Shown here in pieces: positions 1-6,953 of a stretch of DNA of 6,953 nucleotides. The DNA is from Zymomonas sp. (lineage in GTDB: Bacteria; Pseudomonadota; Alphaproteobacteria; Sphingomonadales; Sphingomonadaceae): positions 1 to 6,953 of the forward strand of contig JAIYAJ010000159.1 of the NCBI GenBank assembly GCA_027489105.1. The letters are read 5' to 3'. The position numbers were made by a program, and so were the translations under genes. Numbering within the stretch: position 1 is the stretch's first letter; each line of letters begins with the position of its first letter. The notes under the pieces are model-generated. The model was not told the origin of the DNA, made no database searches, and saw only the letters and a program-made list of their open reading frames with translations.

Positions 1-200
1 AACACCGGACGGGGCAGATCGAAGGTTTCACCAAAAAATATCGTTGCCATATGCTGGTCTGGTTCGACAATTTCGACGACATTCAGGAGGCAAGGGCCTG
101 CGAATATCGGATGAAGGGCTGGAAACGTGACTGGAAGATCAGGTTGATCGAAAAGGACAATCCGCTTTGGCGCGATCTGTATGAAGACCTGGATAGCTAA
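1..200 (+). CDS. GIY-YIG endonuclease-superfamily protein, C-terminal part (5' end outside window)
   Basis: The frame beginning at base 3 gives 65 residues ending in TAA at 198-200. The visible part carries features of the small single-domain GIY-YIG proteins (YhbQ/COG2827-like, usually about 90-100 residues): IEGFTKKY, then the strand MLVWFD, a helix with an E-x-x-MK pattern, WKRDWKIRLIE, and the end NPLWRDLYEDL. The Glu at visible residue 34 aligns with the metal-binding Glu of the family. The GIY and YIG strands themselves would lie upstream of the window and cannot be checked. The residues flanking the Glu are Cys and Tyr, where relatives, as I recall them, often have Arg and Lys. The cellular role of these stand-alone proteins is not well defined, with DNA nuclease activity shown or assumed for some. 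It is followed by the inverted repeat and then lpdA on the same strand, so co-transcription is possible but not shown. Confidence 0.86.
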   Translation, partial: HRTGQIEGFTKKYRCHMLVWFDNFDDIQEARACEYRMKGWKRDWKIRLIEKDNPLWRDLYEDLDS

Positions 201-204
201 GTGC

Positions 205-282
205 CGTTCTCCGGCGAAAGCCGGAGCCCAGAAGTCAGATAGCACTATGGCCGCCCTGGATTCCGGCTTTCGCCGGAAAACG
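205..282. repeat. Interrupted inverted repeat, intergenic palindromic element
   Basis: Two 27-nt arms (205-231 and 256-282) are inverted copies matching at 24 of 27 positions, separated by 24 nt. Each arm is itself a short hairpin: 5-bp stem CCGGC/GCCGG, extending to 7 bp, closed by GAAA in the left arm and TTTC in the right arm. The RNA could therefore fold as one long hairpin or as two small ones. It fills most of the gap between the GIY-YIG stop and the lpdA ribosome-binding site. No T-tract follows it, so it is not a classical intrinsic terminator. The layout resembles REP/BIME-like palindromes scattered between genes in alphaproteobacteria; membership of a dispersed family is inferred from recollection of similar sequences and was not searched. 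Confidence 0.8.
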
Positions 283-300
283 ACAAGAATTTGAAAGTTC

Positions 301-304
301 GGAG
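301..304 (+). promoter_or_regulatory. Ribosome-binding site for lpdA
   Basis: GGAG lies 7 nt before the ATG at 312, a normal spacing. The frame is open further upstream, to a TTG at 291 that would add seven residues. That TTG has only the repeat arm and an A-rich stretch before it and no comparable Shine-Dalgarno. This site decides for the start at 312, which also gives the usual short N-terminus before the FAD-binding strand. Confidence 0.75.
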
Positions 305-311
305 TTTGAAA

Positions 312-1703
<1,392 letters not shown>

Positions 1704-1725
1704 TCGAAGCCGGCTTGGTGATAAG

Positions 1726-1762
1726 AAAAGGGCCATCCCGCAGACCGCGGGGTGGCTTTTTT
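1726..1762. terminator. Bidirectional Rho-independent terminator between lpdA and copB
   Basis: A 10-bp stem (1732-1741 with 1747-1756, one T-G wobble) encloses a 5-nt loop. It is followed on the plus strand by six T (1757-1762) and preceded by AAAA (1726-1729), which is a T-tract on the minus strand. It starts 22 nt after the lpdA stop and ends 31 nt before the copB stop at 1794, the right place to end both convergent transcripts. The rest of the 1704-1793 gap holds nothing else I recognise. Confidence 0.9.
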
Positions 1763-1793
1763 CATAGGGTGCCGGTGGCGACCCGGCCGGCCG

Positions 1794-2801
1794 TCAGAAC
1801 CAGGCCCTGACCCCGAGCACCGCCCGCGTCTCACGCCGGGACTCCCCCATGGCGATCGCCAGCCGGCCGGTTTCGCCGAAGCGTCGCTCGTGGACCAGGC
1901 CGACATAAGGTGCGAAGCGGCGGCTGAACTCGTAACGCAGCCGGAAGCCTGCTTCGGTCGTCCCGAGCCCGCTGCCCACGCCGCTCCGGCGATCGTCCGC
2001 GAAGGCGAAGTCGAGTTCGATGCGCGGTTGGAGGATCAGTCGCTGGGTGAGGCGCTGGTCATAATAAGCCTCGATCCGCGCGGAGAGATCGCCCTTGTTC
2101 GACAGGAAGAGATTGGCGTCGACCTCGAACCAATAAGGTGCAAGGCCCTCGATCCCGACCACGGCATAGCTGCGGCCGGGACGCGGGCGGATGTCCTGCC
2201 GGACACCGAGCTGAAAGTTCCAGTAGGCGTCAAGCGCATGGCTCCACAGCGCCTGGACCTCCGCCTGACCGAGTATATCGTCGCCTTCGCCCTCGCTCTT
2301 GAGGGCGAGCCGATCGATGTCGCCCCCGATCCAGGCCTCGCCATTCCAGGCATAGCTGTCGGCGCCCTTGCCCGGACGAACCTCGGCAAGGTCGATCATC
2401 AGCTGACTGACGGTCATGCCGCCATGCTCGCGCACGAGCGCCTCGCGCGCGGCGGCCATGGTGGCGGCTGGGAAGAAGCGGTCCGCCGCGCGGTCGGTGG
2501 GTGGTGGCGGGGCTGGAGCATTGCCGATCTCGACCGCAGCGGGTCTCGCGTCATGGGCCGCATGGGGGTCCGTCGGCATCTGATGCCCGGCGTGTGGATC
2601 GGCCGCAGGCATTTCGTGTCCGGCATGCGGATCAGCCGCCGCGGCGTCGTGGCCGGCGTTGGGATCGCCCATGGGCATGGCGTGCCCTGCATGAGCGCCA
2701 GCCGCAGGCATGCTGTGGCCTGCATGCGGATCAGCCGGCGCGGTGGTCTGCGCCTGGGCGGAGCCGGCGAGGATCAGGCCCGCGAGGATCAGGCGCTTCA
2801 T
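1794..2801 (-). CDS. copB: Copper resistance protein B, outer-membrane beta-barrel
   Basis: 335 residues. A signal peptide covers residues 1-17 (Lys-Arg, a hydrophobic run, cleavage probably after AQA). Residues 24-83 are a His/Met-rich tandem repeat listed separately. The CopB family domain (PF05275-type) fills about 107-335, with recognisable blocks such as WIGGDIDRL, EGLAPYWFEVDA, LTQRLILQPRIELDFAFADD and RFAPYVGLVHERRFGET. The protein ends in Phe (VRAWF), as outer-membrane barrels do. CopB helps bind and sequester copper at the outer membrane alongside CopA; its exact mechanism is not settled. The frame extends upstream inside copA, but the ATG at 2801 is chosen because it starts a proper signal peptide and overlaps the copA stop as ATGA. 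There is no strong Shine-Dalgarno, so translation probably depends on coupling to copA. The longer upstream reading would begin with non-secretory Arg-rich sequence. Confidence 0.95.
   Translation of the reverse strand: MKRLILAGLILAGSAQAQTTAPADPHAGHSMPAAGAHAGHAMPMGDPNAGHDAAAADPHAGHEMPAADPHAGHQMPTDPHAAHDARPAAVEIGNAPAPPPPTDRAADRFFPAATMAAAREALVREHGGMTVSQLMIDLAEVRPGKGADSYAWNGEAWIGGDIDRLALKSEGEGDDILGQAEVQALWSHALDAYWNFQLGVRQDIRPRPGRSYAVVGIEGLAPYWFEVDANLFLSNKGDLSARIEAYYDQRLTQRLILQPRIELDFAFADDRRSGVGSGLGTTEAGFRLRYEFSRRFAPYVGLVHERRFGETGRLAIAMGESRRETRAVLGVRAWF
2553..2732 (-). repeat. In-frame 33-bp tandem repeat in copB, encoding DPHAGHxMPAA units
   Basis: Six successive units of 11 residues (the fifth has 10; the sixth is counted only to its second His) cover CopB residues 24-83. 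Consensus is D-P-H-A-G-H-x-M-P-A-A. His pairs recur at 26/29, 37/40, 59/62, 70/73 and 80/83; the third unit has Asn48 in place of the first His and lacks Met. Units one and four match at 27 of 33 bases, while unit five uses different codons, so some units look recently copied and others old. The H-x-x-H and Met positions suit copper binding in the periplasm, which is an inference from composition. Confidence 0.88.
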
Positions 2802-4489
2802 GCCGCGCGCACCGTGACGATCTCGAACATGCCCGCATGCATGTGATAGAGCATGTGGCAGTGGAAGGCCCAGTCGCCCTCGGCATCGGCGGTCAGGTCG
2901 AAGGTCACCTTGCCCCCCGGTGCGACGTTGACCGTATGCTTGCGCGGCGCATGGTCGCCATGGCCGGTTACCAGCTCGAAATAATGGCCGTGCAGGTGGA
3001 TGGGGTGGTTCATCATGGTGTCGTTGACCAGCGTGACGCGAACGCGCTCGCCCTTGGTGAAGGGGATCGGCGCCTTGACGTCGCTCATCTTCACCCCGTC
3101 GAACGACCACATATAGCGTTCCATATTGCCGGTCAGATGCAGTTCCAGGCTGCGCGATGGCGTGCGCGTGTCGGGGTTGCGATCGACGGCGACGAGATCG
3201 CGATAGACGAGTACGCGATGCCCGACATCCTCCAGTCCCTGCGGCGGCTCGCCCGTCCGGTCGACCGGCATGGGCGAGATGGTCTGCACGCCCGGCCCCA
3301 TTTTCACCTGCGGGGCATTGGCGCCGCTGCGCATGCTCATGTCCATGCCATGCCCGCCATGGTCCATGCCGCCCATATCCATGTCGCCCATGTCCATACC
3401 CATGTCGCGCATCGTCACGATCGGGCGGCGACGCAGCGGCGGGACGGGGGCGACCATGCCCATGCGTGGCGCGAGCGTCGCGCGGGCGATGCCCGAACGG
3501 TCGATAGCCTCGCCGACCAGCGTATAGGCCGCATCGCCAGGGCGGACGATGACGTCATAGGTTTCCGCGACGGCGATCTGGAGCTCGTCGACCGTCAACG
3601 GGCGGACGGGAAGGCCGTCCGCCGCGACGATCTCGAGCGGCAGGCCGGGAATGCGAACATTGAAATTGGTCATTGCCGAGGCGTTGATCACGCGGAGGCG
3701 CACCCGCTCGCCCGGTTGGAACAGGGCGGTCCAGTTATCGGCCGGCCCATGGCCGTTGACCAGATAGGTGTAGATGTTGCCGGTAGCGTCCGACACGTCG
3801 GTCGGATCCATCCGCATCTCAGCCCATTCGAGCCGGTCCTTGAGCGGCTGGTCCTTGCCCGCGAGCAGCCCGCCCAGGGTCTGGCGCTGCCGGTTGAAGC
3901 CGCCCGGATCGACCTTCAACCGGCGGAATATCTCATGCGGGTGCAGCCGGGCATGGTCCGACAGCAGGATCACATGATCGCGATCATGGTCTGGCGTGGA
4001 GCCGTCGGCCGGGTCGACGACCAGCGGGCCATAATGGCCCATCTGTTCCTGCAGATTGCTGTGGCTGTGATACCAGTAGGTGCCGTTCTGCAGAACCGGG
4101 AATTCATAGACGAAGGTCTCGCCCGGCCGGATGCCGGGAAAGCTGATCCCCGGAACGCCGTCCATCTGGAAGGGCAGGAGGATGCCATGCCAGTGGATCG
4201 AGCTGTCCTCGTGCAGTCGGTTGGTGACCGAGATGCGCGCGGTCTGTCCTTCGCGCAGGCGGATCAGCGGGCCGGGGGCCGTGCCGTTGACGCCGACGGC
4301 GTGGGTTGTCCGCCCGTCGACCGTCATCGTCAGATGGTCGATGGTGAGCGCGATATGCGGGCCGTGAAGAATCGCCTGTCCCTGTGAGGACGGCGCAGCG
4401 GCCCAGGCTGGAAGCCAGTGTGCGCAGGCGGCGGCCGAGCCGGTCAGGGCGGCATCCCGCAGAAAGCGGCGGCGGGTTCTTGCGGTCAT
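2798..4489 (-). CDS. copA: Copper resistance multicopper oxidase CopA (PcoA-like), Tat-exported
   Basis: 563 residues, a little shorter than the roughly 600 of Pseudomonas CopA and E. coli PcoA. The N-terminus TRRRFLRDA is a twin-arginine signal, with a cleavage region near residues 30-32, so the protein should fold with copper in the cytoplasm and be exported to the periplasm. All four multicopper-oxidase copper motifs are present: HWHG (99-102), HSH (141-143), HPIHLHGH (495-502) and HCHMLYHMHAGM (543-554). Type 1 ligands are probably His495, Cys544, His549 and Met554. A Met-rich segment lies at 360-387. It likely oxidises Cu(I) and binds copper in the periplasm. An in-frame TAA at 4499-4501 excludes an earlier start. 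The Shine-Dalgarno is weak. The stop overlaps the copB ATG by 4 nt. The gene follows fliL by 82 nt. Confidence 0.96.
   Translation of the reverse strand: MTARTRRRFLRDAALTGSAAACAHWLPAWAAAPSSQGQAILHGPHIALTIDHLTMTVDGRTTHAVGVNGTAPGPLIRLREGQTARISVTNRLHEDSSIHWHGILLPFQMDGVPGISFPGIRPGETFVYEFPVLQNGTYWYHSHSNLQEQMGHYGPLVVDPADGSTPDHDRDHVILLSDHARLHPHEIFRRLKVDPGGFNRQRQTLGGLLAGKDQPLKDRLEWAEMRMDPTDVSDATGNIYTYLVNGHGPADNWTALFQPGERVRLRVINASAMTNFNVRIPGLPLEIVAADGLPVRPLTVDELQIAVAETYDVIVRPGDAAYTLVGEAIDRSGIARATLAPRMGMVAPVPPLRRRPIVTMRDMGMDMGDMDMGGMDHGGHGMDMSMRSGANAPQVKMGPGVQTISPMPVDRTGEPPQGLEDVGHRVLVYRDLVAVDRNPDTRTPSRSLELHLTGNMERYMWSFDGVKMSDVKAPIPFTKGERVRVTLVNDTMMNHPIHLHGHYFELVTGHGDHAPRKHTVNVAPGGKVTFDLTADAEGDWAFHCHMLYHMHAGMFEIVTVRAA
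3329..3412 (-). other. Met-rich copper-binding segment within CopA
   Basis: CopA residues 360-387 contain 12 Met in 28 residues, mostly as M-D-M, M-G-M and G-M-D-H-G-G-H-G-M patterns with two His. It lies between the second and third cupredoxin regions, where CopA/PcoA proteins carry Met-rich motifs thought to bind Cu(I). The function here is inferred from position and composition. Confidence 0.8.
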
Positions 4490-4514
4490 GCCAGCTGTTT
4501 AGCAGTGGTTGCCG

Positions 4515-4554
4515 GAAGGCCAAGCCCGCCTTCGGGGAAATGAGGGCCGAAGGC
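4515..4554. other. Competing inverted repeats in the fliL-copA gap
   Basis: The 82-nt gap (4490-4571) has one block, GCCTTC at 4528-4533, that can pair with GAAGGC on either side. With 4547-4554 it makes an 8-bp stem (GCCTTCGG/CCGAAGGC, 11-nt loop); with 4515-4520 a 6-bp stem (7-nt loop). A third, smaller hairpin (GGGCC-GAA-GGCCC, 4544-4556) overlaps the first. The two larger stems exclude each other. No T-tract follows in the minus direction, so termination after fliL is unproven; the dyad could equally be an operator or a chance result of GC-rich sequence. I see no convincing -35/-10 promoter for copA here. Confidence 0.45.
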
Positions 4555-4571
4555 CCCCAAAGCTGCAGCCC

Positions 4572-5192
4572 TTACTGAACGACGATGCTGGTGAAATAGA
4601 CGTTGTCGATCCCACCGAAGTCGGTGCGCTGCTTGAGGACCGTGTTGATGGCGTCCTTCAGTTCCTTCTGCAGCTTCAGCTTGCCCTCGGGCGTGCCGAT
4701 AGAGAAGCTGTCCTGCTGCGACAATACCATCAGGATGGCCGAGCGGATCGGCATGTCATTGTCCTTCAGATTGTCGAGCACCTTCTGGTCGTAGAAGGTC
4801 GAGACGCCCAGCCCGATCTGGGTGAAACCGTCGGAATCGCGCAGATTGGCAGTGAAGGGCTGCTCGAAGGCGTAATAGGACGCCTTGTACTTGGTCGGGT
4901 CGGGAGACTTGTCGGTCTCCAGCCCGATCGGCAGCGTCTGCTTTTCCGCCCCATGGCCATCGTCCGCGCCCTCTTTTTTGACGAGCTTGGGCGCGTTGGG
5001 GTCCTCGGGATGCTCTTCCTCTGCCTTGTGCTTGCCGCCAACCAGGCCGGAACCGGCCGCATAGAGCCCGGCGCCCACGCCGATGCCGGCGAACAGCAGG
5101 GCGACGACGAGCATCACGAGGATGCCCTTCATCTTGCCCTTCTTCTTGGGGGCGGGGGCGTCAGGCGCGGGAGCGGCGGCGGCACTGCTCAT
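4572..5192 (-). CDS. fliL: Flagellar basal-body-associated protein FliL
   Basis: 206 residues. An Ala/Pro-rich cytoplasmic N-terminus (1-15) is followed by a Lys cluster (16-22), a single membrane helix (about 22-46), a charged Lys/Glu/Asp linker (about 54-85), and the periplasmic FliL domain (about 100-206) with blocks such as FTANLRDSDGFTQIGLGVS and IRSAILMVLSQQD. FliL sits at the inner membrane around the stator units and supports motor torque. An in-frame TGA at 5196-5198, two codons upstream, forces the start at or after the ATG at 5192. The Shine-Dalgarno is weak (GGGA about 10 nt before). It follows fliK by 17 nt in the same direction, so the two are almost surely co-transcribed. In many flagellar operons fliM comes next; here copA does. 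Confidence 0.95.
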   Translation of the reverse strand: MSSAAAAPAPDAPAPKKKGKMKGILVMLVVALLFAGIGVGAGLYAAGSGLVGGKHKAEEEHPEDPNAPKLVKKEGADDGHGAEKQTLPIGLETDKSPDPTKYKASYYAFEQPFTANLRDSDGFTQIGLGVSTFYDQKVLDNLKDNDMPIRSAILMVLSQQDSFSIGTPEGKLKLQKELKDAINTVLKQRTDFGGIDNVYFTSIVVQ

Positions 5193-5209
5193 CGGTCAAA
5201 TCCCATTGA

Positions 5210-6953
5210 TCATGCGTAAAGGTCGCGGTCGTCACGATCCGTCGAATCGACGGCCTCGTCACGCACGGCAGACTGATTAAGCGAAAAAGGTTTATTATCT
5301 TCTGACGGCTGACGCGATTGACCCTGCTGGCCTTGCTGCGCCTGGGCTCCGGTCGAACCGGTGCCGCCGCCGCTCTGCTGATTGTTGAGGTCGACATGCG
5401 ATTCCGCGACGCGCAGCCCCTGCGCGCGAACCTCGGCGATGAGGCGCGGCTGGGCATCGGCGATGATCTGGCGCGCCTGATCGGTATCGGTGCTCATGCG
5501 GATCGCGGTGCCGGCGGCGCTGTTGACGATCTCGACGGTAAGGGCACCCAGATGTTCGGGGTTGAGCTGGAACTTCAGATGGCCCTGGTGGTCCGCCACG
5601 CGGCTGATGTCGCGGGCGAGACGGTCGAGCCACTGGGTGTCGCGGGCGAGGTCCAGATGGCGATCGATCGTCTGCTGCTGCACGCTGTTGCCGTCGGCGA
5701 CGCCGGCATCACCGACTTGCATCCCGGTGTCGGCCGCCGTCGCAGGCGCAGGGGCAGCAGGCGTCGGCACGGTAGCTGCGGTCGACTGCGTCTCGTCCGT
5801 GTCGACGGGCGGCAGTTCCGGCGCTTTCGGAAAGGCCTCGGTCACGACCGAAGGATCTGCACCGTCGAGACCCGAAATCTGGTCATCGTCGATCGTCACG
5901 GGTGTGCTGACCGTGTCAGCCGAAAGCTCTTCGTTGGAGAGTTTCGGCGCCACCACCTGTGCGACAGGCGTCTTCGCGCTACTGGCCAATGGAAGCGTCG
6001 GCGCGGTGATCGCTTCGCCATCGACCGACGGCGCTTCCGACGTTTCGCTTTCGCTCGTGTCGTCGTCGCCGATGGTCACCACCGGCGCGCGCAGGATCGT
6101 GGGTATCGCGACCTCGGCCTGTTCCGCTGCCACGGTAGTTATACTGTGCGGATCGATCGCGGTCGGAGCTGGGGAGCCATCGCTTTTCAGCGGGCCGGCA
6201 GTCTGCGCCGTGCCCGCCGGAGCGAAAGCCTGTCGCAGCGAAGCGATCAGGCTGGCGATATGGGTCAGTTCAGGGGTGGCCTGACGCTGTTCTCCCGTCG
6301 TCGTCGCGGGCGCGACAGCCACCGTGGCGGTCGGCGCGGCATCGCCCCCGGACGTCACGGCGAGATCAGATGCGACTGGCTCGCCTGCAGTCGCCGTCTG
6401 CGCCTGCGCATTCTGGCCAGAAGCCGTCGACAGGGCCGTAGCGAAGGCCGGCGCGGGCGCGGCGGTCCCATTCGCCGCGGCGCCATCCGCGGCGGGCGTC
6501 TGCGACGGAAGGCTCGTGCCTGCCAGCAGCAGGGCCGCGACGGTCGGCTGCGCGGTATCGACGCTGGCACCATCGGTGACGGGCGCCGGGGCGGACGGTA
6601 TCGTGATGACGGGCATCACCGGCTGGCCGTTGCCGAGCAGTGCTGCGGCGGCGACCATGGCTTCGATGTCTGCCAGAAGGGTTTCAGGCTTTTCGCCGGT
6701 CTCGGCGTCGGCTGTGGCATCTCCCTCGGTCGAGGCGGCAGGATCTTCGGACGATGCGATGGCAGCATCGGCCGGCAGCTTGCTGTCGGGCTGGGCGTGC
6801 TCGCCGTCGGGCGTGGTCTTCTGGTCCGACTGGCGCGAAACGAGCTTGGCGAAATTCTGTGCCGATTCTGGCGCCGATCCGGCAGCGGGGGCAGGTCCGC
6901 TGGGCTGGGGCGCGACGCTCCCCGTCAGGGCAAGCGCGGCATTGGAAAGCGCG
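5210..6953 (-). CDS. fliK: Flagellar hook-length control protein FliK (N-terminus outside window)
   Basis: The frame is open from the window edge to TGA at 5210-5212, giving 581 visible residues. An internal ATG at 6658 is not the likely start, because the frame continues without a stop for 98 more codons in similar Ala/Pro/Thr-rich sequence, including FAKLVSRQ, a pattern seen near FliK N-termini. The long middle is low-complexity (Ala, Thr, Pro, Val), as expected of the extended ruler region. The conserved C-terminal Flg_hook domain lies at about 5430-5640, with the core LKFQLNPEHLGALTVEI. After it comes a Gln/Gly/Ser-rich tail. FliK is exported through the flagellar secretion system, measures hook length and switches export to filament-type substrates by acting on FlhB. 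Sequence similarity across the family is confined mainly to the C-terminal domain, on which this call rests. Confidence 0.92.
   Translation of the reverse strand, partial: ALSNAALALTGSVAPQPSGPAPAAGSAPESAQNFAKLVSRQSDQKTTPDGEHAQPDSKLPADAAIASSEDPAASTEGDATADAETGEKPETLLADIEAMVAAAALLGNGQPVMPVITIPSAPAPVTDGASVDTAQPTVAALLLAGTSLPSQTPAADGAAANGTAAPAPAFATALSTASGQNAQAQTATAGEPVASDLAVTSGGDAAPTATVAVAPATTTGEQRQATPELTHIASLIASLRQAFAPAGTAQTAGPLKSDGSPAPTAIDPHSITTVAAEQAEVAIPTILRAPVVTIGDDDTSESETSEAPSVDGEAITAPTLPLASSAKTPVAQVVAPKLSNEELSADTVSTPVTIDDDQISGLDGADPSVVTEAFPKAPELPPVDTDETQSTAATVPTPAAPAPATAADTGMQVGDAGVADGNSVQQQTIDRHLDLARDTQWLDRLARDISRVADHQGHLKFQLNPEHLGALTVEIVNSAAGTAIRMSTDTDQARQIIADAQPRLIAEVRAQGLRVAESHVDLNNQQSGGGTGSTGAQAQQGQQGQSRQPSEDNKPFSLNQSAVRDEAVDSTDRDDRDLYA

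Noticed and set aside
205..282. CRISPR repeat or intrinsic terminator reading of the palindrome
   Set aside because: Only two inverted copies, no direct repeat-spacer array, and no T-tract after either stem.
291..311. TTG start for lpdA adding seven residues
   Set aside because: No Shine-Dalgarno before it; the ATG at 312 has GGAG at the right distance and gives the normal family N-terminus.
1752..2846. 364-codon open frame on the plus strand opposite copB
   Set aside because: Also codon-aligned antisense to a well-supported gene, with a GTG start inside the lpdA terminator stem. Protein composition is that of a GC-rich shadow.
1794..3110. Extending copB upstream to 3110
   Set aside because: The extra 103 residues overlap the most conserved C-terminal copper-binding part of copA, are Arg-rich with no signal peptide, and the ATG at 2801 gives both a clean signal peptide and the ATGA overlap.
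2501..4387. 628-codon open frame on the plus strand across copA and the start of copB, with a strikingly His-rich stretch
   Set aside because: It is codon-aligned antisense to copA, so each codon is the reverse complement of a copA codon. ATG (Met) reads as CAT (His), so the CopA Met-rich loop automatically appears His-rich on the other strand. The open length only reflects that copA lacks TTA, CTA and TCA codons over this span. No family resemblance and no ribosome-binding site support it.
5490..6284. 264-codon plus-strand open frame opposite fliK
   Set aside because: Ser/Val/Ala-rich shadow of the low-complexity fliK sequence; no recognisable domain, and it covers the conserved FliK hook domain on the other strand.

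Overview
The window reads as chromosomal DNA of a GC-rich alphaproteobacterium, most likely a sphingomonad. This is an inference from base composition, the style of the LpdA, CopB and GIY-YIG proteins, and an intergenic palindromic repeat of a kind I recall from that group. No sequence search was run.

Left part, plus strand: the 3' end of a small GIY-YIG nuclease-like gene (1-200), a 78-bp interrupted inverted repeat (205-282), then a complete dihydrolipoyl dehydrogenase gene, lpdA (312-1703). A strong hairpin with an A-tract before it and a T-tract after it (1726-1762) lies between lpdA and the convergent copB, and can terminate transcription from both sides.

Right part, all minus strand, read from right to left: fliK (hook-length control, start beyond the window edge), fliL 17 nt later, an 82-nt gap with competing hairpins, then copA (periplasmic multicopper oxidase with a Tat signal) and copB (outer-membrane copper resistance protein). 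copA and copB overlap by 4 nt (ATGA) and form a translationally coupled copper-tolerance pair. CopA carries a Met-rich segment and CopB a His/Met-rich tandem repeat, both plausible Cu-binding regions. No copC, copD or copper-responsive regulator is in the window.

The least expected arrangement is copAB lying directly behind fliL, where fliM often stands. I found no evidence of a new defence, mobile or RNA-based system. Every gene with a clear reading frame belongs to a known family. The long plus-strand open frames across copA and copB are codon-aligned antisense shadows. All gaps longer than 60 nt are described below; none exceeds 300 nt.
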